From assembly GCA_033297075.1 (NCBI GenBank), contig MU858104.1:1-64000 (forward strand): 64,000 nucleotides of DNA, written 5' to 3'. The position numbers and the translations under genes were made by a program. The notes below the pieces were generated by a model that was given only the letters and a program-made list of their open reading frames with translations, was not told where the DNA came from and ran no database searches. Origin of the DNA: Rhypophila decipiens (taxonomy: Eukaryota; Ascomycota; Sordariomycetes; Sordariales; Naviculisporaceae). This document shows, piece after piece, positions 1 through 11,432 of the stretch; the stretch's first letter is position 1, and each line of letters opens with the position of its first letter.

Positions 1-1186
1 TCATTTTGCTGAGTCCGCAACTTATCCCAAAACAGAGGTGGACTACTAGGTTCAGAAACACGTTCTCGCCCTGGTAGTAATAACGACAGCTTCTGCTCTT
101 CGCTGTTGTTCAGAAGGTGCAGTTTTTTGGTCCTTATGGCTACTCGTTTTGGACCCTTGTGAGCAGACAGGGAGCTTTTATGGGCAAAACGACAGCCGAA
201 AGATTTATTTTGCCAAGGGAGATCTGCATTCAGAGCTAGAGAAGGACCTGTAGAAGTTCGACAGCATGATTGATTCTTGGAATGCATGCGGACATCGTCC
301 TTGGATATGGACGAGAGCCTGTCCAAATTTCCAGTACTTGGAAAAGCTGCGCCCTGTCGGCCGCCTTGAGTGCAACTGGGAGGCATACCCCGGGCCGAAT
401 CCGCTCAAATATAATTGGAAACAAGGCACTACAGGCCGGGATAAATCACAACGCAAGCACAGAGGCTGTAGAGTTTCCAAGGTCACGTCGAGGAAACGGA
501 AGAAGGAAGGAGGAAGGAGGAAGGCACGGGGGCTAAAAGTGAGGCAGAGTTGATGTGTGGGTAGAAAGATGTAGTATTAAGCATGGAATGGCTATTGTTT
601 GTCCGTCTAAAACGTCTAGGTACTCTTGTAGTCAAATAGACCTTAACTCAAGTTTGTATTCTTGCCCTTCTCCTTCAGTTCCCCATAAGTTGAGCCAGCC
701 TGCAAGTTGTAAAATGTGATTTATGCTGAACAATGCTTATCATCACCGGGGGTAATATCTCGTCCTACATTTGAGTTTCCTGAGAAGCTTAGCGTGAGTC
801 CAAAAAAGACTTCCCCGTCTATAATCCTCTGACTGGGATGAACCAACCAACAAGAGATCTTCCCTCAAGGCTGCTGACTATCATCTGTTCTGCTGAGGAG
901 TCACATGCGGAGATAGCCTTTTACATTATCGTCAACACCCGCTCAGGGGCTGTGGTCTGAACTGAATGGGCTACGGCCTGGAGGCTGATCGAACCCCTCT
1001 GTCGCGAGCGATGCGTGACCTACCCTGTGGCAGATGTTCAAAAATCTTAGTCTCCTTTCTCAACTTGGATTCATCTTTGTCTTTCCGCTACTTAGAGTAC
1101 CGATACGCCGATTACGACATATTCCTCGACCGTCTTATCCCGGCGTTCTTGAACGCCAGGCGACGTTCTCCTGTATACAGTATACA
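1..1186. other. gene-free stretch
   Basis: No convincing gene is seen. The short open frames here overlap on both strands, have no domain I recognise and no plausible splice context. A purine-only tract of GGAAGGA-like units lies at about 491-527. Confidence 0.5.
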
Positions 1187-2323
1187 ATGGAGCCTCAGGA
1201 AGACACGGTCCACGACACGTTGACATACCCAAATCCGAACTTGAACATCGTTAGCGAGGACAAGGCCAACACTCAAAATTCAAAAAACTCCAACTACAAG
1301 ACCCTGGACCTGGCACATGTCACCCCTTGGGAAGACTTCAACTACGAGAAAATCAAAGCCGCCTACGGCGATTTTCTCGACTCCACAATCGCCTACCATG
1401 ACAACACAAAGCCAAGTGAGATACACTAACCCCCATCTCAACAGGAGATCACGAACGAGGCCTCTGTGGATAATTTAATGAGTTTCTGGAGCGGTCGGGT
1501 CATTCGGTCCAACATGAAACACTGCTCCAACCTGATCCGCCAACGGCTCGGGTTGCCAGCTGCTATGCCTAGCCTCTTACACAAGATTCGTCGGGTACGG
1601 AACCCTGGTAATATCAAAGAGGACTTCGAGCCCGATTGGTCAGTGGCGGTCCCACCTAACGGCCAGTTCTTCGTGATGGGTGAGAGCAAAGTCAGTGCCA
1701 AGTGGAAGTCTGAGTGGTTGGACAAGTTGCAGCTCGAACCCCGGAGAGCCGCAAGGGGTAGGGGAAATGGCGGGAATTGGGCAGAACGTCAGTGGCCTCT
1801 TCGGCAGATTGCCACGTATTGTGTCCACGGCGGCACACGTTACGGGCTTATTTTCACAGCCCGCGAGCTGGTGGTCCTCCGTGTCTTCAAAACCTCTCCC
1901 GGCAATGATCGACAGGCGTCGGTTAGAATGGAATGGAAGGCCATCCCTTGGAGCGCCTCGGGGCCTCAGCTCACCGTGAACTTGGCCCTGTGGGCCTTGA
2001 TCATGATGGCCGTCAACGATCGACATCGGTATGTCTCTGTCTGGGTCGAGACTTATCAATCACTTGGCGCCTGGTGTCGTTCTGGCGGGATGAACTTGGT
2101 CCATCCACTCTCCGGCCTTCAGAGGGACGAAAAAACGCTGCGGAAGATGCTTGGACACCGGTTAGCTGTCCTCAACGGCTCTAACGGGCTGCCGAATGCC
2201 CCTCGCCCCGGTCCATCGATGGAGTCTGGTTCGCCTGCTTCTAGTAGCACTGGCGGAGTTAGAAAAACCATCCGTGACGACGAGGACATCCCCGAAACTG
2301 GCAGAACAAAGAGGAGAAGGTAA
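1187..2323 (+). pseudogene. PD-(D/E)XK nuclease-like fungal protein, probably broken
   Basis: Two open segments in the same frame look like one protein: 1187-1426 (ends ..DNTKPSEIH) and 1445-2323 (EITNEASVDNLMSFWSG onward). The second holds E-P-D-W, then G-E-S-K-V-S-x-K-W, the D...ExK spacing of PD-(D/E)XK nuclease-like proteins common in fungi, followed by a Y-G-L-I-F-T strand and a basic tail ending TKRRR. The segments are separated by an in-frame TAA at 1427-1429. The stop lies inside a stretch with a GTGAG donor (1416), a CTAAC branch-like site and a CAG acceptor (1444), but this would be an intron of only 29 nt and removing it would shift the frame. I infer a relic intron with a deletion, or a nonsense mutation. 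The family call rests on motif reading only. If only the second part is made, it could start at the ATG at 1466. Confidence 0.5.
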
Positions 2324-3499
2324 ATTGCTTCTAACTGCATCTGCGAATGGAGTAAGGGGGTTTCCGAGACTGGGTCAGGGTCTTAGGATAGACCCCTTAG
2401 TGAACCGACACCCTCACGACGAGCAATCACTAGCTGCGGAATGGGTCCAGATCACAGTCAGCATGGCCGTGAGAGCTTTGAACGCTGGGGAGGGCTGATT
2501 GGTAAAAGATATCTTTTAGGCGTCTAATATTCAGGCACCACAGTCCAATTTCAATATTTCACTGGATAACTTCATGACAATATGATGGAAACCGACAATT
2601 TGAAGGAGCAGGCAACCAAGATTCAGCACAGGGACTTTGTACTACGTCCCCATCTGTTTGTAATGGGCGAAACGACGCACGGCGGGTTAGCATGATCTTC
2701 AGGAAATAGCCAAGCTCATTCAAAGGAAATGCCCAATTTAAAGCGCCATTGTCAGATTTCAACACGGTCTTAGGCATGTGATGCTTTCACGAGCTTCATA
2801 GCCCATTAAGCTGTTTCAAGGCTCGCGTGCCAACCTGGGGAGCTGCTATCAGTGTCGGGCAGTCTTGAGCCAACCTAACCTGAATCTGTGGACATCAAAC
2901 CCTGGCGTGCAGTGAGGCAGTATGCGATCGAATCCGAATTTTCAGCCTGGACTTCATCAAAGCTCATTGCCTTGTGCAAAGCCAAGCTCATGATATTGTC
3001 ATTGCTTGTAACCGTTACCCTCGCCTTTTGGGAGTGAGAATGCTGCATCTAATCTTCAACGCGATCTCAGGCTTGCGGTAAAGTTCAAGTTGATGAATTT
3101 GCGATTACTCGTGTCTGGCTAGGATGTTCCACTTAGAAGTAACCAAACAGGACATTGGAATTATCCAGGGCAACACATGATTTCGTCTCCATCCGTCCCG
3201 TTAAGCTTGTAATTTCCGAAATATTTATGTACGATCTCCGAGACGGGGCCTAGTGAGGGGGCCTCCGCAGACTGACTCTCAAGCTGGGATGGAAGACGGA
3301 ACCCTCCGAAGCTCCCTGGAACTCTTCGGATACCAGGTTGACGTCGAGTGTACAGTTTCCCCCCGCTCTCCATTTCTCCAGCTCCTCCACTTTCTACAAA
3401 TCCTCTTACAACTCTCAGAGTATCCGCTCACCAACCGCCGAGTCTAGCTATTCTCATCAACGCCATCACACAAGACATACCCCTTACACACCAGTCGTC
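2324..3499. other. gene-free stretch
   Basis: I see no gene. The last 150 bases before 3500 are C/T-rich with short A-rich stretches, a usual promoter and leader composition for the secreted-protein gene that follows. Confidence 0.5.
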
Positions 3500-4440
3500 A
3501 TGAAGACATTCGCAGTCACGCTCGTTCTTGCTGCTCTCGCGGGCATCGACCTTGTATGTCGTGTCCTTCCCCACCGACCATAGACCCGTGGACATCTCAG
3601 CTCTTTCAAGAATATTCGTTCTTTCTGACTTTCTCTCTTAGGTCACCGCATCGCCCGCTGTCAGAGGATTATACGTCTCCCGAGCTGATGCTGCCGTCAG
3701 CACACACAACATCACCTGGGTCGGCCGTATCTTTCCCGCCGATACCCAGCACACGACCATTGTTGGCGACCCCAAGACAATCCACGATGAGATTCTCACC
3801 CTGGACCCAAACTTTGAGAAAGATTTCGCCGACGAGCAAAGCGGCACCGCTGGTCCCCCTGGTGCCATTCAGCGCGACGCTGCTGATGCCCCGGACCCAA
3901 ATGTAACCTTCCTCCCACGCCGGCCGCCTTGAAACATGAAGTGAACGGATACCCAGAGCTGCAACTGACATTATCTTTAAAATATCCAGGTCGACTGCCC
4001 TACCACGGGCAACGCGACCACCTGGGGTTCATGCCAGGACGCAATCAAGTACCTCAACATGATCGGCGCAGGTGCTGCAACCTGCACAGCCCCTGCGAAC
4101 GGATGCAATATGTCTTCTGCGACAACACGTGCCGCGTTGCTGTCTGCAATGACCAAGGTGTAAGTAATGCTTAATGCTCGCTATTCTTTGCTCACTCAAC
4201 CCTACCTAAGAGTATACCATTCGCATGCAGTGGGCCAGGCTGACAATCCCCTCCACCAATAAACAGGTAAATGCCCCATTCACCACTTTCTGCAAAAGCA
4301 TTGCAACCGATATGGCCGAGATCCACGATGCTTGCCCGGTCCAGCGCAATATCTGGCATGGCCCGCCAGACGTGTTCATGGGCACCCGCAAGTGGCCTGG
4401 CCAGTACGAGACGCAGGTATCTTTCTGCGACGGTCCGTAG
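3500..4440 (+). pseudogene. small secreted cysteine-rich protein, frameshifted in exon 3
   Basis: The ATG at 3500 opens a clear signal peptide (MKTFAVTLVLAALAG). Canonical introns are at 3554-3641, 3903-3989 and 4160-4230, all phase 0. Exon 2 gives a Thr/Asp-rich region. Exon 3 begins in frame with a C-x-T-G-N segment and SCQDAIKYLN, but its end, CDNTCRVAVCNDQG, is in another frame, and only that frame joins exon 4 (ends KWPGQYETQVSFCDGP). The spliced length is 695 nt, one base short of a multiple of three. The shift lies within about 4105-4122. The cysteine pattern C-x2-V-x-C-x4-[AR]-V-x-[VL]-C and a late K-W...C tail are shared with the intact gene at 38215-38955, so I place both in one family of apoplastic, effector-like proteins of unknown function. 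Either the gene is dead or the assembly has lost one base here. Confidence 0.65.
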
Positions 4441-4778
4441 ACGCGAATCGAGGGCCACCCGCTCGCAAATGGCTTCCGAGTGAGGACTGGAAACGGTCCG
4501 ACTCTTTGTTGGTCTGCTATAGCGTTTAAACATGGACGACGTCGTTGCCTCTTGGCACGGGCACCACGGACATGGGGGAAAGGAATCATGAATGAAATGG
4601 AGACTATGAAAACGGGCTTGGTGGGTTGTTGCCGGAAGATCTCAGTTGGGGTATATCTCTCGTCGCTGCTGCATTGTATTGATCATCTATCCTAGATCAC
4701 AAGTTTTACGCTCTAGTAGACTTGGCTTAACTATGAGTAGTTAATTACTACCTACGGTAGATCCAATCCCTAGCCTTC
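4441..4778. other. intergenic, two converging 3' ends
   Basis: This lies between the secreted-protein gene (+) and the ankyrin gene (-), which converge. Nothing else is recognised. Confidence 0.5.
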
Positions 4779-7312
4779 TCAGACATGTCTACCAGAGCGA
4801 CAAGTCTGCAAGTCCTCCATCAGCAGCACCCACTCCATGATATCTTCCTTCGATAGAGGCTGAGGCACCGACCTCGAAATCTGTGCGTCTCTCTCGTTAG
4901 GGCGTCCAACTCCATCCGCATGCGATTCTGCCATGGTATCTACCCGTTCCCTGAAATACTCAGAGGCGGTCATTCCCATCTTATCCTTCAAAGCCACTAA
5001 CAAGTCCGCAAATCCATTTGCATGACCGTCATTCTCATTACCATCCTTGGCGCATATTTCCCCATGAAACTCTCTGAAAACCTTGATTGTTTTTCCCATG
5101 GCATACATGCCCATCGAATGCAGCAGCCCCCGCCCGTCTTTATCCAGCACGCCAACATCTGCGCCATGCTCCAGCAGACCTCTTATATACCCTGCTTCAT
5201 TGTGCCTTATCTGGTACAGCAAAGGCGATTGTCCGGCCCAATCAACAAGGTTGATATCTGCCCCGGCTTGTATCAAATATTCCATCTTCTTGGCTCCAGT
5301 CCCGGTGATTCTACGTCTCCCGTTCTCCCATGTCGTCCAGTTAAAGTCCCCTGCTTCGTGGAGGGTATGCAGTGCAGACCAGCCTGTTTCCTTTTTTCTT
5401 TCGTTAGGATCTGCACCGTTCAAAAGCAATAGTCGAGTCATCTCTTCAGATATCTCTCCTGACATGGTGCTTGCCGGGATGAGCGTTGCGCCATTTTCCA
5501 GTGGACGGTGGCGGCGAACGTCTGCTCCGGCAGATATCAAATTGGAGACGACAGAGCAATAGCCCCGCATGACGGCAGAAAAGAGGGGCGTCACGAGTAT
5601 GCCGAGATGGGCTGGTTCTTCTATGTCGGCACCGGCCTCTAGTAAGAGTCGTATAGAGTCCATATCGTTGCGGGCTATAGCCTAATGAAGCGGGGTACAG
5701 CCTGCCCCGTCCCGGAGGTTGACGGACTGCGGATGACATGTAAGAGCGGAGCGGAGCAGCTCGAGGCGGGAGTTGGAATCGACGGGGGTGGATAGTATAG
5801 CTTCGTGGATGGGGTTACTATTGTCGTCTTCTTCTTTGCCGCAGAGCGCGAGGAAGCGCCGGCAAATTTGAACGAATTCTGGATAGCGGTTGAATACCGA
5901 CGGATCGTGGAGTGCACGGTAGGCGCGTGCCCATGTCCGTGGTTCTTGGTTATGAATGCCACGGAAGAGGGAGTTGCCGGTTTCCAGGATGATGGATTGG
6001 ATCTGAGTGAGTTCGTGATTGTCCGAGGCGAACTGACTCCGCAAGGCCCCAAGGCGGTGGTATCTGAGTTTGAAAGATGTTGTGGATGATGAGACTGAGG
6101 CCAGTAAGGGGATAATTACCTACAGCGAACAGTGACCGTCCTCTGGTGTTCATATCCGTTGGAAAGATTTCTCTAGATGTAAGCATGGATTGCAGCCGAC
6201 TGATGTCGTTGCTCTCTATGACAGTCCAGACAGGATGTGAGGAAGGAAGTATCCTTGGGACTCGAAGGTGCAAGGATGCCCCGTGGCTGTTGAGATGACC
6301 CCATTCAGCCGAGATAAACAAGCCCCGTCTTATGAGCCAGGCTGGAAAGGTATACTGTAGTTGAAGCGAGTCATGTTCACTATGCAAGCTGTTACTGCAT
6401 GTGTATATCAGGTCACACGGACGGGGGTCCCAGATAGGTATGCTGCTGTAACTCAGTAGATAATGGCCCAAGATTGTGGACAATAGCTTTCCGGGACCGC
6501 TCTGGATCTTTCGTGGGCCATGGCACTGACACCTACATCCTCGTTGACACCTCCGTTGAGTCGCAGCATTGATTGTTATGCTACTGGTGCTTGTAGTTGC
6601 GGTCGCGGATACGCTAGAGTTTGGAGTTTCTCGATCCACCGACAGGCCGTCTATTGATGCCTGAGTAGTCTCTGCCGACGTCAGTATGACTTCCTGAAGA
6701 GCCTCCAGTCGTTGCTCGTTAGCCGTCTGGATCCTCAGTACCAACGCGGTATGGCTTTGGCTACCAAAGTGTTTCTTGTTAGTCATCGTTGTCAGTAGAA
6801 CCCTGGCTAGTATCTGACCTCTGTGCAGTATGAAGCAGGCCAATAGCCTGTGCAAGATCCATTCTTCTGCGGCGGATCTTGTCGCGGTGGACCATGATGG
6901 TATCCTTGTACTGGTTCCATTTGAGCTTGCGGACAGTATGTAGGGTTGTCTTTTGCCGATTCATCAGCCCGCTTGAGGTGTCCTGGAGGCTGTCGACATC
7001 CTTGCTCAGCGCCTTGAGGCAGCTGTCTATTTGCCTCAAGGCCACTTGTGTCAGAACATCTTCGTCCGTCGTCAGTGGACTCAAAACTGGCTCCAATGCG
7101 GCAAGATAACCCCGCACCGTCTCCAGCTAGCAGAAGAAAGTCAGGTATGGAGACAGGAAACTGGTGATATGCGCGATATCTACCTCATTCTGAAGGTCAA
7201 AAACCTCCAACGGTGCATTCCTCAACGATTTGATCCAAGTCACTGCGGCAACAAGGTTGCGCATGGAAGTTGAGAGGCCAACAACAAATCCCACGATTGA
7301 CAATGGGTCCAT
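4779..7312 (-). pseudogene. ankyrin-repeat protein with fungal N-terminal helical domain; in-frame stop
   Basis: The start at 7312 gives MDPLSIVGFVVGLSTSM, the usual opening of fungal NLR/ankyrin proteins (N-terminal helical domain with a hydrophobic patch). Introns are at 7127-7183 (57 nt) and 6761-6818 (58 nt, CTAAC branch). A third lies near 6064-6136; its donor is uncertain, because a GTCACT donor at 6136 keeps frame while the better-looking GTAATT at 6119 does not. A linker rich in Ser, Thr and Cys follows, then ankyrin units: DMDSIRLLLEAGADIE, Y-I-R-G-L-L-E-H-G-A-D-V and others, to 4779. The first clear repeat is cut by TAG at 5682-5684 (CTPLH-stop-AIARND); the frame is otherwise open for another 300 codons, so this is a single nonsense change. 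C-to-T at CAG would explain it. A live product would be a cytosolic receptor-like protein. Recent inactivation, or a truncated product, seems likely. Confidence 0.7.
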
Positions 7313-7908
7313 TGTTTCTGTGTGTCTAGGTATTCAGCTGTCAGTTATTCCGTCGCAACTTATCCTCCCGGTGTCAGTCAACTCTTCCCTCGACCTTGGT
7401 GTGGAGTCGGTTGCTGTCTTTGACCTTTTATTCCAGTTTGACGTTACACAATTGCTGTACGGGGTATTGCAGACTACTTTATTGGGACATGAGCGTTTTA
7501 AAAAAGATACCCTACGACTGTCAATAGCTATTACTGAGGATATAAGCCTTTTATCTATCTTTGGGGGGGTACTATCCGGGTATTACCGTATTATCTCTGG
7601 AAAGGTTAATGCATGTTGGATAATATCAGGCCACCAATCGGCTTTGGTGGCCCATGATCGAATCTCAAATTTCTCACGTGGAGAGTGGCCATCCAGTTGA
7701 GAGTCCACTGTTGTGACCGTCTATGTTTTAGTTCGTCCTGTCCATGGCTCAATGCACATCCGAGTCCTTGTAAAACCGAACGGAACCCAAAACCCCAATG
7801 AGACACGTCACACTTTTCTCGAGCACATTTGCCAAATTGCCATAGTCAAACGAACAACCTTTTGGACCCCCATGGCCGCCCTTCTTCAACTTGCCCACGG
7901 ACAAGGAT
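7313..7908. other. gene-free stretch
   Basis: This is the upstream region of the ankyrin gene and the 3' flank of the SDR gene. No gene is seen. Confidence 0.5.
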
Positions 7909-9116
7909 TTAATTGTCGCCCAGGAGAGCATAAGCAGCCTTGACCTCGGGAGCCTTGGCCTCAAACTCCTCACGAGTTTCCTTCCAGACAAGCTTCTGGG
8001 CATTCTGGCCACTCTTGCGGAGCATGAACGGTGGATAACTGCAGTGCACGTTAGCATCAAACCCCCTACAGGACCATCGAAATGCAACTTACTCAGCGGT
8101 ATCATAATCCTGCATAATCTGACCATGCCCCTCCTTAGCGGCCGAGGCACCATTGACGAGGACAGCAGCGCCGAACTGAGGATCTCTGGCAGAAAAGTTG
8201 GTGAGGAGTCTGGGAATCAACATCTCTTTGCCGGCGTTAGTCAGTGGGGTCCAGGAAGACCCGGGGTCGGCACTGTTGATGGTGACGTTCTTGCCGGCGG
8301 CAGTGACGCGGGCAGCGAGCTCGCGGGCAAAATACAGGAGCAGGCCCTTGGAACGGCCGTACTGGTGGCCTTGGGCGAGGCCGTCCTTGTTTTTGCTCAT
8401 CTTCTTGAGGTAGGAGCCTGTCTTGGGTACGCCCATGGTTGGTGCGGCAGGGTAGAGACCGAAAGAGGTGACAAAGGTCAGACAAGGAGGGTTAGGGTTG
8501 GATGGCGAGGACTTGAGGAGGGGTAGAAGGAGGAGGGAGATGAGGGCAGTCGACAGGAAGTTGACTTGGATTGCTGTTCTCGTGTGTCAGTTGCCATGCG
8601 AGTCCGAGACAATACTAGTTGATACTCACAATGCTCCCATCCCTCTGGCGATTCCCTCCGGTTAAAGGCCAAGATGCCAGCAGCCAGGAGCACGTGATCC
8701 AGGTTCTTGAGCTCCTTGCGTGCCTTTTGCTCGACGAGGCGGCATCCGTCAAAGGTCATCATGTCAATCTGCCAGACTAGGATCTTGGGCACGGGTTTGC
8801 CGGCCTCCTTGAGCTCCTTCTCGATCTCGGACTTGAGCGCTGAGCAATCGCGGACATCGGCGAGAACCAGGGTGCCGATGTCACGGGTTGCAAACATTCT
8901 CGCCGCGCGAGATCCAAAAGCGCCATTGGCACCGGTGATGAGGGCAGTTCGGCCGGCGTACGACTTGGTAGTGGGCGTTGGTCTGCCATAACGTTGCTTC
9001 CAGAGACTGCGCCAGGGAAAGTACTCGGCCAGCAGGAGGGGGAGACCGTAGGTGACCAGGACGACGAAGGCGCCGATTCCGGCTAGCAGGTACGGGCTAG
9101 GCATTTTGGAAAACAA
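7909..9116 (-). CDS. short-chain dehydrogenase/reductase, membrane-anchored
   Basis: Three exons (8630-9116, 8093-8573, 7909-8038) are joined by introns of 56 and 54 nt with GTGAGT and GTAAGT donors, giving 365 residues. An N-terminal hydrophobic segment (about residues 8-28, SPYLLAGIGAFVVLVTYG) probably anchors it in a membrane. The Rossmann signature TGANGAFG is at about residue 58, an LLAAG motif stands in place of NNAG, a serine lies in TSFGLYP, and the catalytic pair is Y-G-R-S-K followed by a P-G-S turn (ADPGSSWT). This is a complete SDR catalytic set using NAD(P)H. The substrate cannot be told. Size and anchor resemble fungal retinol-dehydrogenase-like and ketoreductase SDRs. It is divergent from the methyltransferase at 9840, with 723 bp between the starts, so co-regulation is possible. 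Confidence 0.88.
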
Positions 9117-9839
9117 TCAATGGTTGAACCCAAATCCAATGTTGTTGCAATGGCGGTGAGTGTGAGAATGCGAAGTTGAAAGAAAGTTGTTGTCAACGTC
9201 GTTGATGTTGTTGGTCAAAGCTTTTGGCTTCTCTCCTTTCGGCCCCTTGTCGTCAGAAATTGGCTGATGGGAAATTAGTTGTGGAGAACGGCCAAGTCCC
9301 GATTGGCCAATCGGATAGCAGCCAATATGCCGTGTTGACAGGAAATCTTGGCACTTTGGGCCGGGTCCGGGTGGGGCCGAGGGTAGCTCCGGGAACCACT
9401 ACAGAATCCGGGACTGGGTATTTTACCTTCAAAGGGAAAACAACAGTACAATAGATTGATCGACAGGATTGTGGTCGGGTACACTTCCTCTGGGTAGGAG
9501 TTCACCATCCCTAGTCTGAAGCAAACCATCCTGCCGTGGTTCGTCACACAAACGGCTGATCGTAACCTGGCCTCTGCTTGTAAGGCGATTCATGTATGGC
9601 ACGGGTTTGCACAGGACACATCCGAGGAATACACTGGGCCGTAATGAAATGACCGAGAAGATGCGGTAGTGAAACCGTTCTCATATTTATGATGCAATCC
9701 TCAATTTGCCAATTGAATGGACGACTCCTTGTTGGTGCATAAATATCTGTGGACACCCTCAAAATTCCGAGTCAATTTGCACCCACCTTCACCTGACTAC
9801 AAACTTCAGCCTCAGGGTCACTCATATTGGTTTCTCGCC
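9117..9839. promoter_or_regulatory. shared divergent promoter region of SDR and methyltransferase genes
   Basis: This is the only spacing between the two divergent starts. An AT-rich ATAAATAT element lies at about 9738-9746, roughly 95 bases before the methyltransferase ATG, and may be its TATA element. No specific factor site is claimed. Confidence 0.4.
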
Positions 9840-11069
9840 ATGGCAAACGCCCAATCATCATCTTCGAATTCTTCCTCCCTGATTATCGACATTGGAGGTT
9901 CTCGCCTTCATGAATATCTCGAGGGGATTCTGAGGGACAGGGTGATGGACCCAAGCCTGTTAGCATCCGGCAGGCAGTGTCTCTTTCCATCAGCCTTGCT
10001 CTCCAGCGACGAAGGAATCCGAATCTGGCAAAAGGTGACGCGGCTTCCATTATATTACGCTAGCGACGATGAGAAGGATACACTTGCCCTGCATGGGACC
10101 GCGATTGCCGGTTTGATACAGCCTGGCACTGTGCTTATTGACATTGGCTGCGGGTGAGCTTTGTCTTTCATATACCGGATGCGTTGATAGTGCGAATGAG
10201 AATACTTTGCCAGCCAGGCCACTAATGGAGGAATCTCAGAGACGTCCGCAAAGTCCGGCCCCTCCTTGACAAACTTGAACTAGCCAAGACACCAATCCAC
10301 TACTTCGGTCTCGATTTATCTCGGTCCTATCTCGAGCAAGGCATCGCCAGCCTCTCCCAAAGATACGAGCATATCCAGTGCAGCGGTCTCTGGGGCACCT
10401 TTGACGACTGTCGCACCTGGATTGCCAGCGGTGGCCTCAGCAACGTCGTAAACCCGAACTCTCCTAAATGGTTTCTTTCCCTAGGCTCAATCCTAGGAAA
10501 TGACTCCTTTGACTCGGCCGTGTCTCACCTGCGGAAATGGGCCCAAGTAATGACGTCTCCCCATGACCGTATCATCCTCGGTGTGGATGCCACTTCGGAT
10601 CCCGGGAAAATCTATGACTCGTATAACGACCATGAGGGGGTTCTCGAACGATTTATGCGCCGAGGGCTGGAATATTCTAATGAAGTTCTTGGACGGGAAT
10701 GGTACCGCCCGGAGGATTGGCGAGTCAGTGGGGTCATTACTTGTCCCGACGGTGATGATGATGGCCAACCTTTGAGCTGCCTAGTGCACAAGTTTGTGTT
10801 CCGCGCTCTGAAGGAGGTCTCGTGTCCTGACCTAGGCATGTCTTTTCCCGCTGGTTTCGAGATGGATTGTTGGGAATCGTTCAAATTTGGGCCCGAGGGG
10901 ATGAAGATGCAGTTCGATGCGGCTGGGTTGGTTGAGCTGGGGAAGTGGAATTGTTTCGGCTCTTCGGTTTGTAAGTCTTGATCACTCTTGACTCACAAAG
11001 TGCAATTCCAGATGATGAAATGACTAACGTTCAAGTCTAGATAACTACCTTGTGGAGAAGGCTGCTTGA
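9840..11069 (+). CDS. SAM-dependent methyltransferase of the EasF / Egt histidine-specific superfamily
   Basis: Exons 9840-10153, 10240-10970 and 11041-11069 encode 357 residues. Introns are 86 and 70 nt with GTGAGC and GTAAGT donors; the last exon is only nine codons plus stop. Features of this superfamily are YYASDDEKDTLALHG before the SAM-binding LIDIGCG motif, HYFGLDLSRSYLE, LGSILGND (the LGS-x2-GN motif) and a C-terminal F-x2-S-x-K/Y segment (MDCWESFKFGPEG). Members include 4-dimethylallyltryptophan N-methyltransferase (EasF) of ergot alkaloid pathways and the histidine methyltransferase domain of ergothioneine synthase. This protein has EasF-like size and no sulfatase-like domain, so a small-molecule amine N-methyltransferase is most likely. 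No prenyltransferase or other ergot gene is nearby. It is divergent from the SDR gene. Confidence 0.85.
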
Positions 11070-11432
11070 GGTCAAGGGCGAATGGAGACAATAAAAAGAA
11101 GCGCCTAATTGCCTTGGTAGACTGGAATAAGTGCCTTGACTCTTTGGAATAAAAGTCTTTACTGGTTGGAATCAATGCATTGCTTGCAACAAGTCAAAGT
11201 GAACTGGTGTCTGTTTATTAAGCCTCTTGTATAACGCATCACGGTCATTGTCTCGCTTTTGTCGGCCTCTCATTGCAACATGACATTAACCCGTCATCTG
11301 TTATGCTACCAGCAACGGCAGACGTCGTACTAGTAGTGTCGTAATCTCTCCCATTTTGCCTAGGCAGTCTACTACTGCATGCTCTCCAACCATTTATTTG
11401 GCCTTCCTCTGTCTCCTGAATAAGTCTGCCAC
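11070..11432. other. intergenic, converging 3' ends
   Basis: This lies between the methyltransferase (+) and the unrecognised gene (-). Nothing else is seen. Confidence 0.5.
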
